Assembly: GCF_001672895.1 (NCBI RefSeq) | Contig: NZ_LZKP01000056.1 | Coordinates: forward strand, 1 to 39,527 | DNA from: Mycobacterium sp. E740 | Lineage (GTDB): Bacteria; Actinomycetota; Actinomycetes; Mycobacteriales; Mycobacteriaceae | Direction of reading: 5' to 3' | Length of the DNA stretch: 39,527 nt | Shown here: positions 32,702 through 39,527 of the stretch, in pieces | Layout: each line of letters opens with the position of its first letter | Numbering within the stretch: position 1 is the stretch's first letter | Position numbers and translations under genes: made by a program | Notes under the pieces: generated by a model | What the model was told of the DNA's origin: nothing | The model's database searches: none | Seen by the model: the letters and a program-made list of their open reading frames with translations, nothing else

Positions 32702-33867
32702 CGCGGCGCGCCGATGAACGGGATCGACGAGGGGGCAGCCGTCGTCGAGGACCCCTTGTACAGCCCGCGTTCGCGCAGGATCGGCACGACGCCCTCACCG
32801 AACCAGTACAACTCCTCCAGATGCGGATAACCGGAGAAGATGAACTCGTCGATGCCGATGTCGGCGTACTCGGCGATCCGCTCAGCGACCTCGGTGTGGC
32901 TGCCGACCAGCGTTGTGCCGGCCCCGCCCCGCACCAGGCCGACGCCCGCCCACAGGTTGGGCGCGATCTCCAGCGACCGGGCGTCGTGCCAGCTGCCGTT
33001 GCGCCGATGCGCCTCGTGCAGTGCCAGCATCCGCTTCTGCCCTTCGGATTGGCTGCGGTGCAACCCTTTCTGCGCGTTGGCCACGGTTTCGTCGTCGAGC
33101 GCGGCGAGTAGTTTGTCGGCCTGCGCCCACGCCTCGTCGGCGGTGTCGCGCGAGATCGTGTGCAACCGGACGCCGAATCGGACTTCGCGCCCCTGCTGCG
33201 ATGCCAGATCCCGGATCCACTCGATCTTCTTCCGGACCGCGGCGGGCGGCTCGCCCCACGTCAGGTAGACATCGGCGTGCTTCGCGGCAACCGGTCCGGC
33301 GGCCGCCGAGCTGCCGCCGAAGTACAACGGGGGCACCGGATTCGGCAGCGTGGGCAGCGCAGCCTCCTCGACGCGAATGTGCTCGCCGTCCAGCGACACC
33401 GTCTCACCGGCCCATAGCCTGCGCACCACCTCGAGGAACTCATCGCAGCGCTGGTAGCGCCCGTCCTTGTCCAGATGGTCGCCGAACGACCGCTGCTCGT
33501 GCGCCTCGCCGCCCACCACAACGTTGAGCAGGATGCGTCCGGGTGCGTGCCGCGCGAACGTCGCCGCCATCTGCGCCGACAGCGTCGGGCTGACCAGTCC
33601 CGGCCGGAATGCGACGAGGAACGCCAGCGACGTCGTCTCGCGCGCGAGCAGCGCCGCGGTGATGAACGCGTCCTCGCACCACGCGCCGGTCGGGATCAGT
33701 GCGCCGGTGAAGCCGAACGACTCGGCCGCGCGCACAATCGACCCGAGGTAGTCGATCGACGCGTCCCGGTCGCCGTGCGCCGCCCCGGCGGGCATCCCGT
33801 GGCCACCGCCGACGATGAGCCGGCTGTCGCCGTAAGTGGGCAGGAACCAATGCAATTCGATCGCCAT
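32698..33867 (-). CDS. ssuD: FMNH2-dependent alkanesulfonate monooxygenase
   Basis: A 389-residue LLM-fold enzyme that releases sulfite from alkanesulfonates using reduced flavin and O2. It carries diagnostic SsuD sequence throughout: HWFLPTYGDSR near the N-terminus, TGALIPTGAWCEDAF with the conserved Cys, PPLYFGGSS, DVYLTWGEPP, and NLWAGVGLVRGGAGTTLVG followed by SGYPHLEELY. Length matches Escherichia coli SsuD (381). The ATG lies one base past the DszA-like stop and the gene overlaps the SfnB-like gene by four bases. No ssuE flavin reductase or ssuABC transporter is in the window, so reductant and uptake must come from elsewhere. Confidence 0.95.
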   Translation of the reverse strand: MAIELHWFLPTYGDSRLIVGGGHGMPAGAAHGDRDASIDYLGSIVRAAESFGFTGALIPTGAWCEDAFITAALLARETTSLAFLVAFRPGLVSPTLSAQMAATFARHAPGRILLNVVVGGEAHEQRSFGDHLDKDGRYQRCDEFLEVVRRLWAGETVSLDGEHIRVEEAALPTLPNPVPPLYFGGSSAAAGPVAAKHADVYLTWGEPPAAVRKKIEWIRDLASQQGREVRFGVRLHTISRDTADEAWAQADKLLAALDDETVANAQKGLHRSQSEGQKRMLALHEAHRRNGSWHDARSLEIAPNLWAGVGLVRGGAGTTLVGSHTEVAERIAEYADIGIDEFIFSGYPHLEELYWFGEGVVPILRERGLYKGSSTTAAPSSIPFIGAPR

Positions 33868-33868
33868 G

Positions 33869-35290
33869 TCAGATCCCCCGTGACGGCACGGTCGACGACC
33901 GCGCGGTGATCGTCGACAACGGGCCGCCGACCCGGTATCGGGAGCCGCGGTGGTCGTCGGGCAGTCGGTCGCCGTGGCCGAGCAGCTTGTGCCGCAACGT
34001 GCCCGGGGTGTACGACGACTGGTACGCGCCACGCTCGGTGAGCACCGGAACGACGTGGTCGACGAACTCGGCGAACGAGCCGGGCGTGATCGCGTACGCG
34101 AGGTTGAAGCCGTCGACGTCGGTCTCGTCGACCCACTCCTGCAGCGTATCGGCGACGCGCACACCCGAACCCACGAAGCGCGGGCCCATACCGCCGATCT
34201 TGCCCCACTCCGCGATATCCCGGACGGCCCACTCTCGGCCGTCGGGGTCGGCGGACTGGAACGCCGCGACAGCCGACAGGATCGCGTTGGAGTCGACGTT
34301 GCCGACCGGCTCGTCCAAGCCGTAGCGCGACAGGTCGACGCCCATCCAGCCGGACATGAACGTCAGCGCGCCCTCGGGGTCGCCGTAAGACAGGTATTCG
34401 TCGTGCTTTTCGCGCGCCTCCTCGTCGGTGCCTGCGGTCACGATCGTCGACAGGTTGAAGATCTTCACCGAATACGGGTCACGTCCGGCGATCTCGAGTT
34501 CCTGGCGGATGGTGCTGACCGTCTGGCGCAGAATGGCTTTGGTCGGCGACGCGGTGAAGATGGCTTCGGCGTTCTCGGCGGCGAAGCGGACGCCGCGTGG
34601 CGAGGAGCCGGCCTGGTAGATCACCGGAGTGCGTTGCGGCGACGGTTCGCTCAGGTGCACACCCGGAACGCTGAAATGCGTTCCCCGGTGGCCGATGTGG
34701 TGCACCTTGTGCGGTTCGGTGAACACGCCGCGGCTGGCGTCGCGGACCACCGCGTCGTCCTCCCAGGAGCCCTCCCAGAGCTTGTAGAGCACCTCGAGGT
34801 ACTCGTCGGCGTGGTCGTAGCGGGCGTCGTGCGCGGGCTGGTCGGTCTGACCCATGTTGCGCGCCGCGGCGGGCAGATAGCCGGTGACGACGTTCCAGCC
34901 GATGCGGCCCTTGGTGAGGTGGTCGAGGGTCGACATGCGCCGGGCGAACGGATAGGGATGCTCGAAACCGGTGCCGGTTGTGATGCCGAACCCGAGATGC
35001 TCGGTGACGAGCGCCATCGCCGAGACGAGCAGCATCGGGTCGTTCACCGGAATCTGCGCGGCCTGTCGGATCGCGGCCTCGTCGCTCGCACCGAACACGT
35101 CGTAGGTGCCGAGCACGTCGGCGATGAACAGGCCGTCGAAGCGGCCGCGCTCCAACAACTCGGCGAGCTCGGTCCAGTACTCCAGGTCCTTGTAGCGCCA
35201 GGACTGGTCGTCGGGATGCTTCCACAGGCCAGGCGATTGGTGGGCGATACAGTTCATGTCGAAGGCGTTGAAACGGATCACACGGGTCAC
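33869..35290 (-). CDS. LLM-class flavin monooxygenase, DszA/NtaA/SnaA-like
   Basis: A 473-residue monooxygenase of the NtaA/SnaA/DszA group. Typical stretches are RFNAFDMNCIAHQSPGLW, GRFDGLFIADVLGTYDVF, TGTGFEHPYPFARRMSTLDH, RIGWNVVTGYLPAAARNMG and PQRTPVIYQAGSSPRG. The reading frame continues far upstream, but that part is antisense to the neighbouring ligase; GTG 35290 starts the conserved sequence, with GTG 35281 as alternative. The adjacent ssuD and SfnB-like genes suggest that it oxidises an organosulfur compound, possibly a sulfone (DszA) feeding a sulfonate or sulfinate to the next steps. This pathway reading is inference. Confidence 0.9.
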   Translation of the reverse strand: MTRVIRFNAFDMNCIAHQSPGLWKHPDDQSWRYKDLEYWTELAELLERGRFDGLFIADVLGTYDVFGASDEAAIRQAAQIPVNDPMLLVSAMALVTEHLGFGITTGTGFEHPYPFARRMSTLDHLTKGRIGWNVVTGYLPAAARNMGQTDQPAHDARYDHADEYLEVLYKLWEGSWEDDAVVRDASRGVFTEPHKVHHIGHRGTHFSVPGVHLSEPSPQRTPVIYQAGSSPRGVRFAAENAEAIFTASPTKAILRQTVSTIRQELEIAGRDPYSVKIFNLSTIVTAGTDEEAREKHDEYLSYGDPEGALTFMSGWMGVDLSRYGLDEPVGNVDSNAILSAVAAFQSADPDGREWAVRDIAEWGKIGGMGPRFVGSGVRVADTLQEWVDETDVDGFNLAYAITPGSFAEFVDHVVPVLTERGAYQSSYTPGTLRHKLLGHGDRLPDDHRGSRYRVGGPLSTITARSSTVPSRGI

Positions 35291-35370
35291 CCCGAAATGC
35301 TGCCCACGCGCCGCCGGCAGGTCACCGGTTAGGTTCAGCGCGATCAGAACGTCCCCGCACCGCGGCGGTG

Positions 35371-37005
35371 TCAGCTCACGAGCGACAACGCGTGCGCGCG
35401 ACGCAACTTGCCCGACGGCGTCTTCGGGATCATGTCCGGCTCGAGCACCACCACGTTGCGGGGCCGGACATCGACCTCGGCGAACACCTCGTGGGCGACC
35501 TGCCGCTCGATGCGACGGACTTCGTGGGCGTCGGCGAAGTTCTGGCATTCGACGGCCACCGCGAACGCCTCCCGCGACAGCCCCGCGTCCAGCCGCACGG
35601 CGACCGCGCAACCGGGCCGCACCCCGTCGACACGGCCTGCCGCACGCTCGATGTCGGTCGGGTAGATGTTGCGCCCCGCCATGATGATGACGTCCTTGAG
35701 ACGCCCGCACACCACTACTTCGCCGTTCTCGGTGAGGTAGCCGAGATCGCCGGTGTCGTACCAGCCGCGCTCGTTCTGGGCGGGGATGAACCCGGCCACC
35801 GTCGTGTAGCCGCTGGCGACCGGACCGCCGCGAACCTCCAGGACGCCGACGCCGCGCGGCGGCAGATCGGCGCCGTCCTCGTCGATCACCCGCACCTCCA
35901 GCCCGTGCAGAGGCTGTCCGAGTTTGACCAGCCGGCGAGTGTGCCCTTTGGTCGCGGGCACAGCGCGGTGCAGCAGGGCCAACAGGTCGGCGTCGACCTC
36001 GTCGACGGCCATCCCGCGGCCACATTCGGAAAACGACACAGCCACCGTCGTTTCGGCCATCCCGTAGGCCGGCACGATCGCCTCACGTCGCAAGCCGAAC
36101 GGCGCGCCGGCCTCGCAGAGATCGTCGACGTCCTGTGGGTCGACCTGTTCGGCGCCCGACAACGCCCACCGAAGCGACGACAGGTCGAACTCGCCCGGCG
36201 TCGACTGCCGCCGGAGCCGCTTCGCGAAAAGCGTGTACGCGAAGTTCGGGGCGGCCGTCATGGTGCCCTTGTACTTGTCAATCAGCTTGGCCCACAACAA
36301 CGTATCGCGCAGGAAATCGATCGGTGTGACCTTCACCAGCTCGGCGCCGAAGTACATCGGCACCGTCAGATAGCCCGTCATCCCCATGTCGTGAAAGCAG
36401 GGCAGCCAGCTCACGATCACGTCGGTGTCGATGTCGAAATCGCAGCCGACCGTCATGGCCTCGGCGTTGGCGACGATGTTGGCGTGGGTGATCTGAACGG
36501 CCTTGGGCGAACCCGTGGATCCCGACGTCAGTTGCATCAGCGCGACGTCGTCGTCGGTGGTCTCGACCGGGTCGACGGACTCGCCGGCCAACAGCGACTC
36601 GATGGTCAGCACCGTCATGCCGAGCCCGGCCAGCACCGGTGCAGCCGCCATGAAGGGTTCGCTGATGACGACGGCCTTGGCGGAGATCATCGTGATCACC
36701 GCGGTGGTTTCCTCGGCCCATCGCACCAGGTCGGTGCGCGGCGTGGGTTGATGCAGCATCGTCAGGCTCGCGCCACGCATCCAGATGCCCTGGGCGGTCG
36801 GCGCGATCTCGACGGGGGCACCGGCGAGCACAGCGATCGCGTCGCCGTGCCCGACGCCCGCCGCGGCCAGCCCACCCGAAATGCGGCCGGCACGCTCGTT
36901 GACTTCGGCCCACGTGTGGCGGACGGGGGCGACCGGCTCGCCGGTGACCATCCCTCTGATGCTTCGCCGCGCGTTGCGGTACATCGTCTCGGTGAATTGG
37001 CTCAC
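35371..37005 (-). CDS. Fatty acyl-AMP ligase / acyl-CoA synthetase (FadD-like)
   Basis: A 544-residue ANL-superfamily adenylating enzyme. Motifs in order: the phosphate loop [13 protein letters not shown], the aromatic HDMGMTG segment, [39 protein letters not shown] and the C-terminal catalytic lysine in TPSGKLRR. The ratio of features (SGAEQVDP and long central region) is closer to fatty acyl-AMP ligases than to classical acyl-CoA synthetases, but the FAAL-specific insertion cannot be judged by eye. It starts the minus-strand run that continues, after 80 bp, with three organosulfur-type monooxygenases, an unusual partner for them. The substrate is unknown. Confidence 0.9.
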   Translation of the reverse strand: MSQFTETMYRNARRSIRGMVTGEPVAPVRHTWAEVNERAGRISGGLAAAGVGHGDAIAVLAGAPVEIAPTAQGIWMRGASLTMLHQPTPRTDLVRWAEETTAVITMISAKAVVISEPFMAAAPVLAGLGMTVLTIESLLAGESVDPVETTDDDVALMQLTSGSTGSPKAVQITHANIVANAEAMTVGCDFDIDTDVIVSWLPCFHDMGMTGYLTVPMYFGAELVKVTPIDFLRDTLLWAKLIDKYKGTMTAAPNFAYTLFAKRLRRQSTPGEFDLSSLRWALSGAEQVDPQDVDDLCEAGAPFGLRREAIVPAYGMAETTVAVSFSECGRGMAVDEVDADLLALLHRAVPATKGHTRRLVKLGQPLHGLEVRVIDEDGADLPPRGVGVLEVRGGPVASGYTTVAGFIPAQNERGWYDTGDLGYLTENGEVVVCGRLKDVIIMAGRNIYPTDIERAAGRVDGVRPGCAVAVRLDAGLSREAFAVAVECQNFADAHEVRRIERQVAHEVFAEVDVRPRNVVVLEPDMIPKTPSGKLRRAHALSLVS

Positions 37006-37103
37006 TGAAAGTCCTTCAGCTCCTGGCGCGACGACGCCATGTATCAGGTGTTACGGCGGTCCGGCAGGTGTTCGCCGGCCCTGATTCGATTACCTAGGTG
37101 GTC

Positions 37104-37125
37104 CTTCGCTTCGGTCGAAGCGAGG
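37104..37125 (-). terminator. Hairpin between the sulfatase and FadD-like genes
   Basis: CGCTTCG-GT-CGAAGCG is a perfect 7-bp inverted repeat (37107-37122), extendable by a T-A pair, a wobble pair and a C-G pair. It lies 42 bp past the sulfatase stop on the minus strand and 99 bp before the ligase start. No U-tract follows. The remaining gap (37006-37166) shows no gene. Confidence 0.4.
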
Positions 37126-37166
37126 TGCGGAGCTTGTCAGGCCTCCCGACTGTACGCGCCTTGAGG

Positions 37167-38942
37167 TCAGCGGTGACGGCAGCGCGCCGAGGCCGAGCGG
37201 CGTGAGGCGTACGGCCACGGATTGTTTCGCTCCGGGACCGATTGCGCGCGGACCTGCTTGAGTTGCGTGCGCAGATGCCGGCGCAGGTCGTCCAGGTCCG
37301 GGTCCGCCCACCGGTTGACGGCCTCGACCGGGTCGGCGGTCAGGTCGTAGAGCTCCCATTGATCGTCGACGGGTTCGGTGCGGTAGCATTCGCCGCCCAT
37401 GCCGTTCGCCGCGAGATGACGCACGCCCGGCTCCGTCCACGTCGCCGGGTCGTCGAACGTGCGGACCAGCTTCCACAGGTGGCCTTCACCCCCGTCTTCC
37501 GGACCGACCTCGAGGACCAGGCCCTCGAAGTTCGACGCGACGTGCGCCGGTAACCGAATCCGCAGCGGTGCAGGCGGATTCGTCGTCCGCTTCAGCCGAC
37601 GCGCCAGACCCGACGCCCCGGTGTCGCCTTCGAGCACGTTGTCGCGGGTCATCAGGTACACCGCGCGCGACTCGTCGGCCGGTGCGCCGTCCACCACCGG
37701 CATCAAGTTGCGGCCCGGCAGTTCGTGTACCTCGCTGAAGGTTTCGGCCAACCGCTGCGCCGCCGCTTCGACGTCGACCCCGGCCGCGCCGAGCAGTGTC
37801 GGCACGATGTCCACGTGCGATGTCGGCGCCGTCACCGTGCGCGCCGCGGTGGCGTTCTCCCCGATGCGCGCGACGACGAACGGCACGCGCGTCGCCTCGT
37901 CGTACAGGTTGAACCACTTCTGGTGCAGGCCGCCGTGAGCGCCCAGCAAGTCACCGTGATCGGAGGTGCGCACGAGCACCGCGTTGTCCGAGCCACCCTC
38001 CGTGACAGCGCGGCGGACCCGGTCGATCGGCAGGTCGACTTCAGCGTGCAGCCGGTAGTACAGGTCGCGGTACTGCTGCGCCTTGCGGGTATAAGTCCGG
38101 TCGATGGCCGGGGCGGGGCCGTAGCCCGAGTAATACGCCTCGCGGAACGCGATCTGCGCGGCGGGTTTGGTCGACAGGTCCTCCTCGGCTGTCGGTGCCG
38201 GCGGAATCGGCGGCGGGTCCAGCGGTGACCGGTGCACCGGGCTGCGTCGCTGCCACGCCGGGAACAGCACGATGTCGTGCGGGTTGACGAAGCTGGCCAC
38301 CAACAGGAACGGCCGCATCGCGGTGACGTCGCCGGCGCGTCGCCGTGCGTACCGGTCCTTCAGCCAGGCCACCACCCGGTCGGCGATCAGCGGGTCCCGG
38401 CGGATTCCCGCGTTGGCCAGCGGCGCACCGTGTGGCTCCGGGCCGACCCATCCGGAAAAGCCGTACGGCTCAAGGGGATCCGCATCGAGATACCGCTGTA
38501 CAGCCACAGGGTCGACGACACCGTCGTCGTCGTTGGTAGCCAGGGGCTGACCGGTGGCGGGATCGGTGAGGTCGGCATGCGAGATGTGCCATTTGCCGTC
38601 GTAATGGGTGTCGTATCCGGCCGCGCGGAACCAGTTGCCCAGTGTGGGCACTTCGTTGGGTCGTAGCCAGCGCATGCGGGAGTCGTCGTAGACCTTGCCG
38701 ATGCCGTCGGTCTGGGTGACGCCGTGCAGGTCGGGGTAGTGTCCGGTGAAGATCGTCGGGCGGCTGGGCACGCACGCCAGCGAACCGGTGTAGTGGCGCT
38801 GGAAGCTCACGCCGTGTTCGTCGAACCACTTGCGGCCGCGCAGTTTCCGGTCGCGCCACGCCAGGACGTCGGACGACTCGTAAGGCGGTACTGCGCGCTC
38901 CTCGTCGGTCATCACGATGACGATGTCGGGCTGATCGGTCAT
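37167..38942 (-). CDS. Sulfatase (formylglycine-dependent)
   Basis: A 591-residue type I sulfatase that hydrolyses sulfate esters. The formylglycine precursor is Cys57 in CVPSR (57-61), the CxPxR signature, followed by PTIFTGHYP. Metal-binding positions include Asp13 in VMTDEER and the later SDHGDLLGAHGGLHQK. The DGKWHISH segment (about residue 116) also fits the catalytic pocket. No signal peptide is visible, so it is probably cytoplasmic, and Cys-type maturation needs a formylglycine-generating enzyme that is not in the window. Its start overlaps the SRPBCC gene by four bases. Together with the downstream monooxygenases it makes a local sulfur-scavenging theme. Confidence 0.92.
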   Translation of the reverse strand: MTDQPDIVIVMTDEERAVPPYESSDVLAWRDRKLRGRKWFDEHGVSFQRHYTGSLACVPSRPTIFTGHYPDLHGVTQTDGIGKVYDDSRMRWLRPNEVPTLGNWFRAAGYDTHYDGKWHISHADLTDPATGQPLATNDDDGVVDPVAVQRYLDADPLEPYGFSGWVGPEPHGAPLANAGIRRDPLIADRVVAWLKDRYARRRAGDVTAMRPFLLVASFVNPHDIVLFPAWQRRSPVHRSPLDPPPIPPAPTAEEDLSTKPAAQIAFREAYYSGYGPAPAIDRTYTRKAQQYRDLYYRLHAEVDLPIDRVRRAVTEGGSDNAVLVRTSDHGDLLGAHGGLHQKWFNLYDEATRVPFVVARIGENATAARTVTAPTSHVDIVPTLLGAAGVDVEAAAQRLAETFSEVHELPGRNLMPVVDGAPADESRAVYLMTRDNVLEGDTGASGLARRLKRTTNPPAPLRIRLPAHVASNFEGLVLEVGPEDGGEGHLWKLVRTFDDPATWTEPGVRHLAANGMGGECYRTEPVDDQWELYDLTADPVEAVNRWADPDLDDLRRHLRTQLKQVRAQSVPERNNPWPYASRRSASARCRHR

Positions 38943-39388
38943 GAGGTCTTCTCCAATCGAGCCGCCAGCGAGGCGAGCATGACGTCCGACCCGCGGGCCA
39001 GCGCTTGGCAGGCCAGGCGTTCGACGAGCTGTTGCGTTCTGCCCCGTCCCTTTCGGACCGTGGTGGTGATCGTCACGACGGTGTCGCCGCCGCTGCCGGC
39101 CTCGAGCGTCCAGCGATTGCTGACCTTGCCCATTCCCTTGGGCAGGCCCTCGATGTCATAGGCCAGGACGTACTGCGGGTCGCACTCGGTGATCCGTTCG
39201 ACGAGAGTGTTGCGGCCCATCTGCACCCGGCGGGTCGTGCCGACCATCGCGCCGTCGGTGCCCCGGCTCAGGATGCAGGAGTGATCGATTCTGGCCAGCC
39301 ATGACTTGAGGTCGCTGAAGTCCGACAGCACATTCCAGATCTGCGTCGGGGTCGCGGCGATGACACGGCTGCGGTCGATCTCGGCCAC
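38939..39388 (-). CDS. SRPBCC-family (START-like) protein
   Basis: A 149-residue polyketide-cyclase/START-like protein: the opening IDRSRVIAATPTQIWNVLSDF and the strand pattern RVQMGRNTLVERITECDP, VLAYDIEGLP, NRWTLEAGSGGDTVVTITTTV are typical. The fold encloses a hydrophobic ligand. Its stop overlaps the sulfatase start (ATGA), so the pair is co-translated; a substrate-binding or accessory role for the sulfatase is a guess. Confidence 0.88.
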   Translation of the reverse strand: MAEIDRSRVIAATPTQIWNVLSDFSDLKSWLARIDHSCILSRGTDGAMVGTTRRVQMGRNTLVERITECDPQYVLAYDIEGLPKGMGKVSNRWTLEAGSGGDTVVTITTTVRKGRGRTQQLVERLACQALARGSDVMLASLAARLEKTS

Positions 39389-39415
39389 GGCCCCACGCTA
39401 CGCGAGAACTTACGT

Positions 39416-39527
39416 TCAGGTCAGGAGAAGCGCGGGCGCGATCGGGCGGAAAGGAACGTATCTCCGTTTGCCCGCGTACCGAGCGACAACAGCACCCGAA
39501 CCTCCGCCACGCCTCACGTTGTCGCTC
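39416..39527 (-). CDS. Possible C-terminal end of a gene entering from the right edge
   Basis: A minus-strand frame is open from the window edge to a TGA at 39418-39416, 28 bp before the SRPBCC start. It would encode the last ~36 residues of a basic protein (containing VVARYAGKRRYVPFRP). Codon use is acceptable, but another minus frame is open over the same stretch, so this is tentative. Confidence 0.28.
   Translation of the reverse strand, partial: SDNVRRGGGSGAVVARYAGKRRYVPFRPIAPALLLT

Noticed and set aside
33950..36998. Long plus-strand frames opposite the DszA-like and FadD-like genes
   Set aside because: Both are mirror frames of genes with full family motifs; they lack start signals and recognisable domains.
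1..39527. CRISPR arrays, tRNA or rRNA genes
   Set aside because: No regularly spaced repeats, cloverleaf-like segments or conserved rRNA stretches were noticed anywhere in the window.

Overview
The window is high-GC actinobacterial DNA, most likely from a Mycobacterium/Mycolicibacterium. The grounds are the membrane-anchored Ser/Thr kinase, several luciferase-like (LLM) oxidoreductases, FadD-type AMP ligase, LipC/M-like esterase, DUF4407 protein, mycobacterial-style vapBC and many GTG starts. Genus is an inference; there is no rRNA or tRNA here to confirm it.

Left part (1-11.9 kb). A minus-strand exported PGRP-type amidase and a short lipoprotein-like reading frame lie divergent from a transmembrane Ser/Thr kinase. 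They are followed by a visibly less GC-rich two-gene type IV restriction locus: an EVE-McrB fusion and a DUF2357/PD-(D/E)xK McrC-like nuclease, with a tiny ORF overlapping the nuclease stop. Next come a DsbA/Rv2466c-like thioredoxin-fold protein, a beta-lactamase-fold serine hydrolase, a pRiA4b Orf3-like protein and an unrecognised protein.

Middle part (11.9-24.6 kb). prfC (release factor 3) is intact, but a decayed copy of its last ~37 codons lies about 1.3 kb beyond its 3' end in the same orientation. Between the two copies sit a recombinase-tail-like ORF and a vapBC module with a palindromic operator on its start codon, the layout left by integration at a gene 3' end. Then follow a small coiled-coil protein, an esterase, a DUF4407 membrane protein, an ADP-ribosylglycohydrolase/phosphatase fusion divergent from an NrtR-type Nudix regulator across a perfect 14-bp palindrome, a Uma2 protein, and an LLM oxidoreductase/asparagine synthase pair.

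Right part (24.6-39.5 kb). A tightly overlapping operon encodes quinol-type nitric oxide reductase, a membrane protein with a four-cysteine cluster, a slipin and a small membrane protein. The first two share a C-terminal YASDRR motif. A second toxin-antitoxin pair (small antitoxin plus Doc) and a small membrane protein follow. The rest is minus-strand: a flavin amine oxidase, then an apparent organosulfur-scavenging operon (AMP ligase, DszA-like, SsuD, SfnB-like), with a sulfatase and an SRPBCC protein upstream.

All calls come from reading the sequence by eye; no database search or structure prediction was run.
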